Below are positions 8,822 through 17,013 of a stretch of 40,807 nt of DNA, piece after piece. Numbering within the stretch: the first letter of the stretch is position 1; each line of letters starts with the position of its first letter. Source of the stretch: Verrucomicrobiaceae bacterium (GTDB lineage Bacteria; Verrucomicrobiota; Verrucomicrobiia; Verrucomicrobiales; Verrucomicrobiaceae); contig JAIYDW010000232.1 in NCBI GenBank assembly GCA_027487315.1, forward strand, positions 1 through 40,807, read 5' to 3'. A program made the position numbers and the translations under genes. Under the pieces are notes generated by a model. The model saw nothing but the letters and a program-made list of their open reading frames with translations. It was not told where the DNA came from and searched no databases.

Positions 8822-9922
8822 ATGAACTTGCCACTCACCCTGTTCATCACCCTCATGAGCTCCGCAGCCATCGCCTCCATCACCAGCACCCCTTGGGGAA
8901 AAACCACCACCGGTGAAGACGTGCAACTCTTCACCCTCACCAACGCCTCCGGCATCACCGCCCGCATCACCAACTTCGGCGGCATCCTCGTCTCCCTTTC
9001 CACCCCGGACAAAGCCGGCCAATTCGCCGACATCGTCCTCGGCTACGATTCCCTCGAACCCTACCTCAAAAAGCACCCCTTCTTCGGCTGCATCACCGGC
9101 CGCTACGCCAACCGCATCGGCGGCGCCTCCTTCGTCCTCGACGGCACCACCTACCACGTCACCGCCAATTCCGGCAAACACCACATCCACGGCGGCAACT
9201 TCGGCTTCGACGAAAAACTCTGGTCCGCCTCCACCCGGACCCTCCCAGATGGCGTCGCCCTTGACCTCACCTACACCAGCCCCGCCGGCGAAGAGGGCTT
9301 CCCCGGCAACCTCGCCTGCAAAGTCACCTACACCCTCCGCAACGACAACTCCCTCGCCATCGACTACCACGCCACCACCGACGCCCCCACCGTCCTCAAC
9401 CTCACCAACCATTCCTACTTCAACCTCGCCGGCGAAGGCCACCCCACCGCGCTTGACCACGAGTTGACCATCCCCGCTGAAACCTTCACCGCCACCGACG
9501 AAAACCTCATCCCCACCGGCGAAATCACCTCCCTCATCGGCACCCCCCTCGACTTCACCCAGCCTCACCTCATCGGCGAACGCATCGAAGCCGACTTCCT
9601 CCCTCTCAAGCAAGGCAAAGGCTACGACCACAACTTCATCCTCCCCGGCACCGGCCTCAAACTCGCCGCCCGCGTCCGCCACCCCGCCTCCGGTCGCACC
9701 ATGGAAATCCACACCACCGAACCCGCCGTCCAGCTCTACACCGCCAATCACCTCAAAGACGCCCCCGGCAAAGGCAACCACACCTACCCCGCCCGCTCCG
9801 CCTTCTGTCTCGAAACCCAGCACTACCCCGACAGCCCAAATCACCCCCACTTCCCCACCACAACCCTCCGCCCCGGCGAAACTTTCCACTCCACCACGAC
9901 TTTAACCTTCCCCACCCCCTAA
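8822..9922 (+). CDS. galM: aldose 1-epimerase (galactose mutarotase), exported
   Basis: 366 residues. An N-terminal hydrophobic stretch (MNLPLTLFITLMSSAAIAS) looks like a signal peptide, so the enzyme probably acts in the periplasm, unlike cytosolic E. coli GalM. Family motifs: TNFGGILVSL, GRYANRIGGA, NSGKHHIHGG near residues 116-125 (catalytic His region), NHSYFNLAG near 196-204 (second His) and CLETQHYPDSPNHP near 330 (catalytic Glu). It interconverts alpha and beta anomers of aldoses. It begins 114 bp after the secDF terminator, so it is probably transcribed separately. No sugar pathway genes are next to it. Confidence 0.95.
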   Translation: MNLPLTLFITLMSSAAIASITSTPWGKTTTGEDVQLFTLTNASGITARITNFGGILVSLSTPDKAGQFADIVLGYDSLEPYLKKHPFFGCITGRYANRIGGASFVLDGTTYHVTANSGKHHIHGGNFGFDEKLWSASTRTLPDGVALDLTYTSPAGEEGFPGNLACKVTYTLRNDNSLAIDYHATTDAPTVLNLTNHSYFNLAGEGHPTALDHELTIPAETFTATDENLIPTGEITSLIGTPLDFTQPHLIGERIEADFLPLKQGKGYDHNFILPGTGLKLAARVRHPASGRTMEIHTTEPAVQLYTANHLKDAPGKGNHTYPARSAFCLETQHYPDSPNHPHFPTTTLRPGETFHSTTTLTFPTP

Positions 9923-9926
9923 TCCC

Positions 9927-9959
9927 CAAAGTACCCGTCACCGCCCCGCGTGACGCCCC
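9927..9959. repeat. 31-bp hairpin repeat, copy 1
   Basis: AAAGTACCCGTCACCGCC and the following CCGCGTGACGCCC form one element with a 6-bp stem (CGTCAC with GTGACG). Near-identical copies lie at 12842-12872 and 12944-12974. It sits directly after the galM stop, and resembles a REP-type element. Confidence 0.85.
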
Positions 9960-9984
9960 CACTCCCCCTCTACGAGTTCCCCCT

Positions 9985-10010
9985 TCTGCAATCCGCAATC
10001 CGCAATTCCA
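9985..10010. repeat. heptamer repeat abutting the PP2C start codon
   Basis: Three to four 7-bp units (CTGCAAT, CCGCAAT, CCGCAAT, TCC) end at the A of the PP2C ATG (10010). The same unit is found inside the DUF1501 gene. Confidence 0.8.
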
Positions 10011-10819
10011 TGCCCCCCTCCCCTCCCGCTCCCAACACCTCCACCTCTTTCATCCAGGAGCAGGACTTCGCCGCCCGCCAAATCCGTGGCCGCCGTGAAA
10101 CCCAGGAAGACTACTACGCCTTCGCAGACGCCTCCTCCCCTCCGGAGCCAGCACTCTCCCGCCTCCTCCTCGCCGTCGGTGACGGCCTCGGCGCCCACTC
10201 CGGCGGCTCCGTCGCCAGCTACATCGCCGTCAACGCCTTCGTCCGCGCCTTCCACGAAAACGAAATCGCCCCCTCCTGGCGCCTCCGCCTCGCCCTCGAC
10301 GCCGCCAACGACACCCTCGCATTCCTCTCCCAAAAACTCCCCGTCACCGGCACCCCCATGGGCACCACCCTGGTCGCCGCCACCGTCAGCCACGAACACC
10401 TCTACTGGGTCTCCGTCGGCGACTCCCCCCTCTTCCTCTACCGCAACAAAACCCTCGAACGCCTCAACGAAGACCACTCCCTCACCCCCCTCATCGAGCA
10501 GCGCGTCCGCATCGGCGAAATGACCCAGGACGAAGCCGATCACCACCCCGACCGCCACACCCTTCAGTCCGCCCTCCTCGGTCAGGAAATCGCACTCATC
10601 GACTCCCCCTCCGAGCCCTTCCCCCTCAAATCCGGCGACCTCATCATCGCCGCCAGCGACGGCATCTTCACCCTCGAACACCATCAACTCGAAGAAATGC
10701 TCGCCTTCGGCCGCCACACCACCGCCGACAAAATCGCCGACGCCATCCTCTTCGCCATCCGCCGCATCAACTTCGAACGCCAAGACAACGCCACCGTAGG
10801 CGTCATCAAAATCCCCTAA
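10010..10819 (+). CDS. PP2C-family protein serine/threonine phosphatase
   Basis: 269 residues from ATG 10010. A GTG at 9950 also opens the frame but would translate the 31-bp and heptamer repeats, so it is rejected. PP2C motifs in order: RGRRETQEDYYAF (metal-binding Glu/Asp), LLLAVGDGLGAHSGGSVAS (metal-binding Asp and the GG turn), GTTLVAATVSHEHLYWVSVGD, LIIAASDGIFT and QDNATVGVIKI (last metal Asp). It is a compact, stand-alone catalytic domain of the bacterial Stp/PrpC type that needs two Mn or Mg ions and removes phosphate from Ser/Thr. No signal or membrane segment is seen. A candidate partner is the Ser/Thr kinase at 25852-27462, but nothing in the sequence links them. Confidence 0.94.
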   Translation: MPPSPPAPNTSTSFIQEQDFAARQIRGRRETQEDYYAFADASSPPEPALSRLLLAVGDGLGAHSGGSVASYIAVNAFVRAFHENEIAPSWRLRLALDAANDTLAFLSQKLPVTGTPMGTTLVAATVSHEHLYWVSVGDSPLFLYRNKTLERLNEDHSLTPLIEQRVRIGEMTQDEADHHPDRHTLQSALLGQEIALIDSPSEPFPLKSGDLIIAASDGIFTLEHHQLEEMLAFGRHTTADKIADAILFAIRRINFERQDNATVGVIKIP

Positions 10820-10866
10820 CCCCCCTCCTCGTCCTCGCCCTTACATCCCCCCTCAACCTCCGCTCG

Positions 10867-11019
10867 CCAAAAATCCCGTTAATCCCGCAATCCTGTAAAT
10901 CCAGTCCAAAAAAATCGCAGCCCGCGAATCCACCACCAAAATAATCACGCGCCTCCCTCCCCTCCACGCCTCCGCGCACCAAAAATCCCGTTAATCCCGC
11001 AATCCTGTCAATCCTGTCT
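10867..11019. repeat. 30-bp direct repeat made of ~9-bp AATCCYG units
   Basis: CCAAAAATCCCGTTAATCCC followed by GCAATCCTGT occurs identically at 10867-10896 and 10979-11008. Each copy is itself a run of ~9-bp units (AATCCCGTT, AATCCCGC, AATCCTGTC). Together they fill most of the 208-bp space between the PP2C gene and polX; the second copy ends about 9 bp before the polX GTG. Confidence 0.85.
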
Positions 11020-11027
11020 AATTCCCC

Positions 11028-12782
11028 GTGACCCGCGAATCCGCCGCCGACATCCTCTCCCGCATCGCCCTCCTCCTCGAACTCAAAGGCGAAAACCCCT
11101 TCAAAATCCGCGCCTACAAAACCGGCGCCGAGCTCGTCGAATCCTACCCCGGCGACATCATGCAACTCGCCCGCGACAACCAGCTCAAAGGCATCAAAGG
11201 CCTCGGCGACGCCCTCCAGGACAAGCTCCACGAACTCGCCACCACCGGCGCCCTCACCTTCTACGACAAACTCAAAGCCGAATTCCCCGACACCCTCTTC
11301 GACCTCTTCGAAGTCCAGGGCCTCGGCCCCAAAAAAATCAAAGCCCTCCACACCGAACTCGGCGTCTCCAGCCTCGCCGACCTCAAACGCGCCTGCGAAA
11401 CCGGCGCCGCCGCCTCCCTCTCCGGCTTCGGCCAAAAAAGCGTCGACAAAATCCTCGAAAGCATCGCCTTCCGCGAAGCCCACGCCTCCGAATTCCGCCT
11501 CGACCACGTCTACCCCATCGCCGAAGAACTGCGCGACTTCCTCGCCGCCCACCCCGCCACCGCCCAGGTCGAAATCTGCGGCAGCTACCGCCGCGGCAAA
11601 GAAGTCGTCCACGACCTCGACTTCCTCGTCGCCACCCGCAGGCCGGAGGAAGTCATCGCCGCCTTCGCCACCCACCCGCTCGTCACCGGCATCATCGCCC
11701 AGGGCAGCACCAAAACCAGCGTCCACGTCACCCACGGCCTCCAGTGCGACCTCCGCGCCGTCTCCACCGCCGAGTTCCCCTTCGCCCTGAACTACTTCAC
11801 CGGCAGCAAAGAACACAACGTCGCCATGCGCCAGCGCGCCCTCGACAAAGGCTGGTCCCTGAACGAATACGGCTTCAAACCCGTCGAAGGCAAACAAGCC
11901 GACCCCATCCCCGAGATCGAAGACGAGCGCGGCATCTACCGCGCCCTCGGCATGGACTACATCGAACCCGCCCTCCGGGAAAACAATGGCGAACTCGAAG
12001 CCGCCACCGCCGGCCACCTCCCCACCCTCGTCGAACTCGAAAACCTCCGCGGCGTCTTCCACAATCACACCACCGCCAGCGACGGCCGCGCCACCCTCCG
12101 CGAAATGGCCGAAGCCGCCATCGACCTCGGCTTCCAATACCTCGGCATCGCCGACCACTCCAAAAGCTCCTTCCAGGCCAACGGCCTCGACGCCACCCGC
12201 CTCCGCGCCCAAATCGCCGAAATCAAAGCGCTCAACGCCGAATTCGCCACCGAAGGCATCCCCTTCAAAATCTTCACCGGCAGTGAAGTCGACATCCTCA
12301 AAGACGGCAGCCTCGACTTCGAAGACGACCTCCTCGCCGAGCTCGACTACGTCGTCGCCTCCGTCCACAGCGTCTTCAACCTCCCCGAAGACGAAATGAC
12401 CGCCCGCATCCTCCGCGCCATCGCCAACCCCCACGTCACCATGCTCGGCCACCTCACCGGCCGCCTCCTCGCCCAGCGCCCCGCCTACGCCGTCAACATC
12501 CCCCGCATCATCGACGCCGCCGCCGCCAACCACACCATCATCGAACTCAACGCCTCCGCCTGGCGCCTCGACATGGACTGGCGCTGGTGGAAACTCGCCA
12601 AACAAAAAGGCGTCAAAACATCCATCAACCCCGACGCCCACAGCACCGAAGGCCTCAAAGATGTCATCTTCGGCATCAAATCCGCTCGCAAAGGCTGGCT
12701 CACCCGCCAAGACCTCCTCAACACCCTCCCCCTCAAAGAAGTCGAAACCGCCCTCCAACTCAAACGCCAATCCCTCCTCTAG
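11028..12782 (+). CDS. polX: DNA polymerase/3'-5' exonuclease PolX
   Basis: 584 residues, usual for bacterial PolX. The start is GTG 11028, because TRESAADILSRIALLLELKG is the beginning of the helix-hairpin-helix domain and no ATG is nearby. Pol X part: HhH motifs (LKGIKGLGDALQDKL, VQGLGPKKIKAL), nucleotidyltransferase motif CGSYRRGKEVVHDLDFLVAT near residues 184-203 with two catalytic Asp, and a third Asp in QCDLRAV near 240. The C-terminal PHP phosphoesterase starts at VFHNHTTASDG near 343 and continues with GIADHSKSS, GSEVDIL, VVASVHSVF, LGHLTGR, ELNAS and NPDAHS, so both activities look intact. It likely acts in gap filling during base excision repair. Confidence 0.96.
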   Translation: MTRESAADILSRIALLLELKGENPFKIRAYKTGAELVESYPGDIMQLARDNQLKGIKGLGDALQDKLHELATTGALTFYDKLKAEFPDTLFDLFEVQGLGPKKIKALHTELGVSSLADLKRACETGAAASLSGFGQKSVDKILESIAFREAHASEFRLDHVYPIAEELRDFLAAHPATAQVEICGSYRRGKEVVHDLDFLVATRRPEEVIAAFATHPLVTGIIAQGSTKTSVHVTHGLQCDLRAVSTAEFPFALNYFTGSKEHNVAMRQRALDKGWSLNEYGFKPVEGKQADPIPEIEDERGIYRALGMDYIEPALRENNGELEAATAGHLPTLVELENLRGVFHNHTTASDGRATLREMAEAAIDLGFQYLGIADHSKSSFQANGLDATRLRAQIAEIKALNAEFATEGIPFKIFTGSEVDILKDGSLDFEDDLLAELDYVVASVHSVFNLPEDEMTARILRAIANPHVTMLGHLTGRLLAQRPAYAVNIPRIIDAAAANHTIIELNASAWRLDMDWRWWKLAKQKGVKTSINPDAHSTEGLKDVIFGIKSARKGWLTRQDLLNTLPLKEVETALQLKRQSLL

Positions 12783-12841
12783 TCCCATCCTCCTCCTCCT
12801 CCTCCTCCTCCTCCTCCTCCTCGTCCTCCTCCTCGTCCTCC

Positions 12842-12872
12842 AAAGTGCCCGTCATCGCTCCGCGTGACGCCC
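12842..12872. repeat. 31-bp hairpin repeat, copy 2
   Basis: AAAGTGCCCGTCATCGCTCC and CGCGTGACGCC; differs from copies 1 and 3 at a few positions, including one that weakens the stem. Confidence 0.82.
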
Positions 12873-12943
12873 TTCCCCCTTCGAACCCCAACCCACTCCA
12901 AAGCAACCTCCCAGCCCCGTCCCCAAGCCCCTCGTCGCCCTCC

Positions 12944-12974
12944 AAAGTACCCGTCACCGCTCCGCGTGACGCCC
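12944..12974. repeat. 31-bp hairpin repeat, copy 3
   Basis: AAAGTACCCGTCACCGCTCC and CGCGTGACGCCC; identical to copy 1 except for one base in the loop (GCTCC versus GCCCC). Stem CGTCAC/GTGACG, 8-nt loop. Confidence 0.85.
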
Positions 12975-13159
12975 CCCACCACTCACTACTCTCCACTCCG
13001 CCCTCCCCCACTCCCTCATCCCCTTTTTTCTGCCAGTCCCCCACCCTCCCCTCTCTGCGGCCATCCAATCTCTCGCGGTGCCAAACCCTCACCCACCCCC
13101 TTCCGCTTTCCGTCCGAACTAAGAACTAAGAACCAAGAACAACTAACCCAAAAAAATCC

Positions 13160-13690
13160 ATGTTCACTCAACACTACAAATGGGACTCCTACTTCGTCGA
13201 ACTCTTCGACGCCTGCGTCGACGAATATGATGAAGGCAACAAAGACTTCCCCACCTGGTTCACCGAAGAAGATCAGGACTTCCTCGACTCCATCGGCTGC
13301 TCCCAGCGCGAATTATTCGACTTCGTCGAAGACAACGTCACCTCAGACGGCACCAACCCCACCGCCACCACCGCCCTCCTCATCACCGCCGTCCGGCGCG
13401 ACTACTTCCAAGTCGTGCAAAAAGGCGTCCCCTCCAGCACCACCGTCCCCGCCTCATCCCTCCCCGCCAAGACCGCCGAACTCGCCGGTCACGTCTGGCT
13501 CCCCCGCATCATCGCCAAAGCCCGCGCCAAACTCAAAGGCCAGCTCGACGAAGACACCATGTACGGCTGCGGCGGCGACCGCGCCTTCCTCGCCAAACAA
13601 AACATCCACCCCGCCGACTTCCTCCGCGCCGTCTGGGCCGCCGGCGACGACGACCAAAAAATCATCACATTCCTCCACTCCCGCCCCTAA
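13160..13690 (+). CDS. DUF5069 domain protein
   Basis: 176 residues. The C-terminal third, WLPRIIAKARAKLKGQLDED followed by TMYGCGGDRAFLAKQNIHPADFL, matches my knowledge of the DUF5069 family (LPR-x-I-x-KARA, YGC-x-x-D-x-x-FL), small proteins common in Verrucomicrobiota with no known function. The N-terminal 90 residues are acidic (CVDEYDEGNKDFPTWFTEED) and may be a separate adaptor-like domain. There is no signal peptide or membrane segment, so it is probably cytosolic. It stands alone between two repeat-filled spacers, convergent with the FG-GAP gene. Confidence 0.8.
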   Translation: MFTQHYKWDSYFVELFDACVDEYDEGNKDFPTWFTEEDQDFLDSIGCSQRELFDFVEDNVTSDGTNPTATTALLITAVRRDYFQVVQKGVPSSTTVPASSLPAKTAELAGHVWLPRIIAKARAKLKGQLDEDTMYGCGGDRAFLAKQNIHPADFLRAVWAAGDDDQKIITFLHSRP

Positions 13691-13697
13691 CCCCACC

Positions 13698-13752
13698 TTT
13701 CAACGTTCAACGTTCAGCATTCACCGCCTCTCTGCGCCTCTGCGTCCCGCGC
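13698..13752. repeat. heptamer and nonamer repeats between convergent genes
   Basis: TTTCAAC GTTCAAC GTTCAGC ATTCACC (7-bp period, about 13698-13724) is followed by CTCTCTGCG CCTCTGCGT (9-bp period). They fill the 63-bp gap between the DUF5069 stop and the FG-GAP stop. Confidence 0.8.
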
Positions 13753-13753
13753 C

Positions 13754-16051
13754 CTACTTCTCCGCCACATAAAGCAGCAGCCGATCATGCACCAGTAAGC
13801 ACAGATCCAGCACCCCATCCGCATTGATATCCATCACCGTCGCATCATGCGGCTCATACTCATATCCCTGCTTCCCCCGATAGTGCGGATCACTCTGAAA
13901 CACCGGAAAGTACAGCTCGCTCTTCCACTCCTGCGCCTCCGGTGACGCCGCTCGGAAAAACTCCAGCACCCGCGTCGCCGTCGCATCGATCATCACCAGA
14001 TCATCCACCTCACCCCCGCCAAACGCTGCCGCCAGCAGATCCGTCGGCTTCGTATCCTTCAGCTCCGAATCAAACGCCGTGTGCGGCTTCAGCTCCAGCG
14101 CCGCCCCCGTCAAAGGCATCACCTCAAAGCGATCCTTGCTCAGACACAGCAACCGCAGCCCCCCCTCCGTCGAAACCAGCCGCGCCTCATCCATCGCCGC
14201 CACCCCCATCTCCCGCGACCGCATCACCCGAAACACCTGGTCCTCCCCGCGCCCCAGCTCATGCAACCGCCCCGCCTGCGGATCCACCAGCATCACCCGC
14301 GCCTCCTGACCCTTCCCCGTCACCAACGCCGCCGACACCCTCGATGCCGCACCCGGCGCGTTAAACTGCTCCACGATCCGCCCCTTCCCCTCCTTATCGG
14401 CCACAAACGCCCGCGCCAGCTGGTCCTTCGCAGCGATCAACTCCGCCTTCCCATCCCCATCCACATCCCCCTCCGTCAGCGCCCCCGGTAGCAGCTTGCT
14501 CGTCAGCGAGTCCGGCAGCCCCGTCACCTTCACCATCGGCCCCTCCCCGCGCACCAGCCGAATCTGCGCCGCCGACAGCGCCGAAAACAAAATCAAATCC
14601 CGCGCCCCATCCTGGTCCGCATCCATCAGCCGCACCGCACTCACCTTCCCGGACGGCCCCTCCAGCTCCTCCCGTTTCTCACCCCAAGCCTTCGCCTTCG
14701 CATCCCACCGCAGCACCACCAGCTCCGTCTTCGGCTTCTTCTCCTCCACACACAGCACCCCTGCCTTCCCACGGAAAACCCCCACCGTCATCGCCAAAGG
14801 CACACTGCCACTCTGATAAACCGTCGCCGGATAGCTCAGCCGCCCCTCCTCCCACTGCGCCACCCCGATCACCTTCTCCCCCGGACTGAACAGCACCAGA
14901 TCCATCCTCCCATCCCCATCCGCATCCGCCACCTCCAACCCCTCCACCCCGCTCAGCGCCGGATACTCCTTGCCCCCCTCATACCCACCATCCACCCGCC
15001 CCGCAAACACCCACACCCGCGCCCCCTTCGGCTCCGCAATGATCACATCCCCCACCCCGTCCCCCGTCAGGTCCCCAAACACCGACGCCCCCGTCCGCGA
15101 GTCAGAAGGCGGAATCGCATGTCGCACCACCGCCGAATGCTCCGCCTCACCCGCATTTTCGACCACCTCCAGCCGCGCCACCTGCGCCATACTCGTATTC
15201 TCCTGCAGCCACACCAGCCCCGCCGCCCCACCCGCCAGCCGCATCCCCCTCACCGCCGACCCCGGCTGTGGCACCTCCAAAGCCCACTCCTCACCAAACG
15301 TCCCCCCTACCGACTGCAACCGCACCAGCAGCGTCCGACTGTCCCCGGACGACGCAAACAAATCCAGCTTCTTGTCCCCGTTGAGATCCGCAGCCACCAG
15401 CCTCACCGCCGACTTATCGGACAGCGCATACACCTGCGGATCCGGCCACACCCCCTTCGCCCCCTGCACCCACACCAGCAGCCGCGACTCCGTCATCAGC
15501 GCCAGATCCACCCGCCCATCCCCATTGAAATCCGCCCCCACCATCGACTCCGCCTCACTCGAAACCGAATCCAGCGGAAACTCCCGCTTCTCGCTCCAAT
15601 CAAACGCCTTCACCCCCTGGAACCGCCACACCAGATGCCCATCATCCGTCGTGTACGCCACATCCGCACGCCCATCCTCATTCCAATCCCCCACCGCCAG
15701 CGCATACATCGGCTGCCCCACCACCAGCGGCTGCTTCTCAAACCGCGACCACTCCAGCACCGGGTTCCATCGATCCCGATTCGACCGCTTCTCCGGCGCC
15801 GCCTCCTTCGCCCCCGCCTCCCCCTGCACCAAAAACTCGATCCGCGACCTGTCGAGATTCAGCAACGCCAAATCCGGCCGCCCATCCCCATTGAAATCCG
15901 CCACCCTCGGCGACCGCGTATTCCAGTCCAGCTTCAACACCTCCGGCACCCCAAACCGAATCCCCGCCCCCACCGCCGCCTGACCCAACCCCAAACCCCA
16001 CCCAGTCACGAAAAAAACAGCACCCCCGCAAAATCGGAACAAAGAAGACAT
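13754..16051 (-). CDS. secreted FG-GAP/VCBS repeat protein
   Basis: 765 residues. The N-terminus has a hydrophobic signal region (FCGGAVFFVTGWGLGLGQAA). The body repeats the calcium-binding FG-GAP/VCBS pattern: ADFNGDGRPDLALLNLD, GDWNEDGRADVAYTTDD, GADFNGDGRVDLALMTESR, AADLNGDKKLDLFASSGD, GDLTGDGVGDVIIAEPKG, ADADGDGRMDLVLFSPG, MDADQDGARDLILFSA, GDVDGDGKAELIAAKD and a last MDINADGVLDLCLLVHD. The D-x-N-G-D-G-x-x-D core is well kept. Such proteins fold as beta-propellers and are exported or surface-bound, often in adhesion or carbohydrate contexts. No enzyme domain is visible. The gene is transcribed in the same direction as the defence operon but is separated from it by 294 bp. Confidence 0.9.
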   Translation of the reverse strand: MSSLFRFCGGAVFFVTGWGLGLGQAAVGAGIRFGVPEVLKLDWNTRSPRVADFNGDGRPDLALLNLDRSRIEFLVQGEAGAKEAAPEKRSNRDRWNPVLEWSRFEKQPLVVGQPMYALAVGDWNEDGRADVAYTTDDGHLVWRFQGVKAFDWSEKREFPLDSVSSEAESMVGADFNGDGRVDLALMTESRLLVWVQGAKGVWPDPQVYALSDKSAVRLVAADLNGDKKLDLFASSGDSRTLLVRLQSVGGTFGEEWALEVPQPGSAVRGMRLAGGAAGLVWLQENTSMAQVARLEVVENAGEAEHSAVVRHAIPPSDSRTGASVFGDLTGDGVGDVIIAEPKGARVWVFAGRVDGGYEGGKEYPALSGVEGLEVADADGDGRMDLVLFSPGEKVIGVAQWEEGRLSYPATVYQSGSVPLAMTVGVFRGKAGVLCVEEKKPKTELVVLRWDAKAKAWGEKREELEGPSGKVSAVRLMDADQDGARDLILFSALSAAQIRLVRGEGPMVKVTGLPDSLTSKLLPGALTEGDVDGDGKAELIAAKDQLARAFVADKEGKGRIVEQFNAPGAASRVSAALVTGKGQEARVMLVDPQAGRLHELGRGEDQVFRVMRSREMGVAAMDEARLVSTEGGLRLLCLSKDRFEVMPLTGAALELKPHTAFDSELKDTKPTDLLAAAFGGGEVDDLVMIDATATRVLEFFRAASPEAQEWKSELYFPVFQSDPHYRGKQGYEYEPHDATVMDINADGVLDLCLLVHDRLLLYVAEK

Positions 16052-16345
16052 CGCCCACCCCTAGCCAACTTCCACCCCACCGCAAGCCCAGAGCCACCCC
16101 ACACCCATCCCTTTCAAACTTCAGCGTTCGAAGTTTAACGTTCCTCCCCCTCACCCGGACTGCCGCAGCCCGCTGCCGCTCGCCCAAAGCCAGCCCGTTG
16201 GCTCCCCCATGCGGCAAATCCGCCACTTGCCAAACTCTCCACCACTACTTCACTCAAGCCCCACCAGCTCTCACACACTCCCGAGAGTCCCTGCAATGTC
16301 ACCCATGAATTCCTTCACCAACTCCGCCGTCTCCATCAACCGACT
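16052..16345. other. 294-bp spacer left of the defence operon
   Basis: Contains a degenerate heptamer run (TTCAAAC TTCAGCG TTCGAAG TTTAACG TTCC, 16112-16143) near the FG-GAP start. The rest shows no clear gene, terminator or attachment site. A 21-codon frame on the minus strand directly after the HNH stop (16336-16271) is noted but not called. Confidence 0.6.
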
Positions 16346-17005
16346 TCACTCCCCCGGGTCCTGAACGAAGAAGTCCCTAAAGGGTTTGTTTTCATACGTA
16401 GGACTGAGGGCAATGAACCGCAATAGTCCACTTCGCGCATCCAATCCAGGTCGCAGCGCACGCCTTCGCGGAATTAGCCCTTTCAGGAATTCCGTGTTCC
16501 GCTCCTTCACCAAGTCATCGTCATTCAGATCCAGAACCTCAATTGTAACCTCCGCACGCCTTCGGTCGGTTCCATCCTCCGCGATCACGATCAGACGCCC
16601 ATCCCTGCGGTAGCGGAAATATCGACTAAAGCTGTAACCTGGTTCATCTGGACGCAGCGCATCTTTACTGTAGCGAGTCCCCTTGCGTTGGCAGCCGTCA
16701 CAACACAGGTAGAGATTGTTCCACACGTAGGCCAGACACGGAAAGTGCTTCTTCGGCAGGAAGTGGTCAATGGTATCTCGACTGGAGTAACCCATCAGGT
16801 TGTCGCAATAGCTGCAGTGCTGGCCCGTGTTTTCTGACAGCAACTTTTGCAGCGTCACCTCCGCTCCGTCTGCATTTATTACCTTCGGCCACACACAGCT
16901 CGGAGTTTTGCCCGTAGCCCGACGCTCAATCATAAAGGCGCGCGTCAATGCGGCGCGTTGAGTGTGCAATTCTTCGGGTTCCTTAGGCCGACTCCACGGA
17001 TGCAT
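16346..17005 (-). CDS. HNH endonuclease, Septu PtuB-like
   Basis: 219 residues. Cys64-X2-Cys67 (HCSYCDN), DTIDHFLPKKHFPCLAYVW near residues 77-95 and NNLYLCCDGCQRKG near 96-109 (Cys102-X2-Cys105) form a zinc-stabilised HNH/beta-beta-alpha nuclease site of the TIGR02646/PtuB type (C-x2-C ... DHF-x-PK ... W-NL ... C-x2-C ... KG). In Septu, PtuB is the DNA-cutting partner held by the PtuA ATPase. It starts 8 bp after the ATPase stop, so the two are co-transcribed and probably translated together. It is the last gene of the three-gene operon. Codon use is less C-rich than in the flanking genes. Nuclease family firm, Septu assignment by pairing. Confidence 0.85.
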   Translation of the reverse strand: MHPWSRPKEPEELHTQRAALTRAFMIERRATGKTPSCVWPKVINADGAEVTLQKLLSENTGQHCSYCDNLMGYSSRDTIDHFLPKKHFPCLAYVWNNLYLCCDGCQRKGTRYSKDALRPDEPGYSFSRYFRYRRDGRLIVIAEDGTDRRRAEVTIEVLDLNDDDLVKERNTEFLKGLIPRRRALRPGLDARSGLLRFIALSPTYENKPFRDFFVQDPGE

Positions 17006-17013
17006 AGTTCCTG

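Larger units (their letters stand above)
12783..13159. other. 377-bp non-coding spacer packed with short repeats
   Basis: No gene seen. In order it holds: a TCC trinucleotide tract (about 12786-12842) starting just after the polX stop; two copies of the 31-bp hairpin repeat (12842-12872 and 12944-12974); a 9-bp-period CTCTGCGG element (13053-13081) also found at 23794 and 34784; and a heptamer run AACTAAG, AACTAAG, AACCAAG, AACAACT (13117-13147). The DUF5069 ATG follows at 13160. Both strands are open in places only because of the low-complexity sequence. Confidence 0.8.

Noticed and set aside
9950-10009. Upstream GTG start for the PP2C gene
   Set aside because: It would translate the 31-bp hairpin and heptamer repeats; ATG 10010 begins the protein just before its conserved domain.
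12783-13092. Open frames through the TCC tract and hairpin repeats
   Set aside because: Ser- or Gly/Glu-only low-complexity products created by the repeats themselves.
16271-16336. 21-codon frame (METAELVKEFMGDIAGTLGSV) directly after the HNH gene, minus strand
   Set aside because: Plausible composition and position, but too short to support without conservation data.
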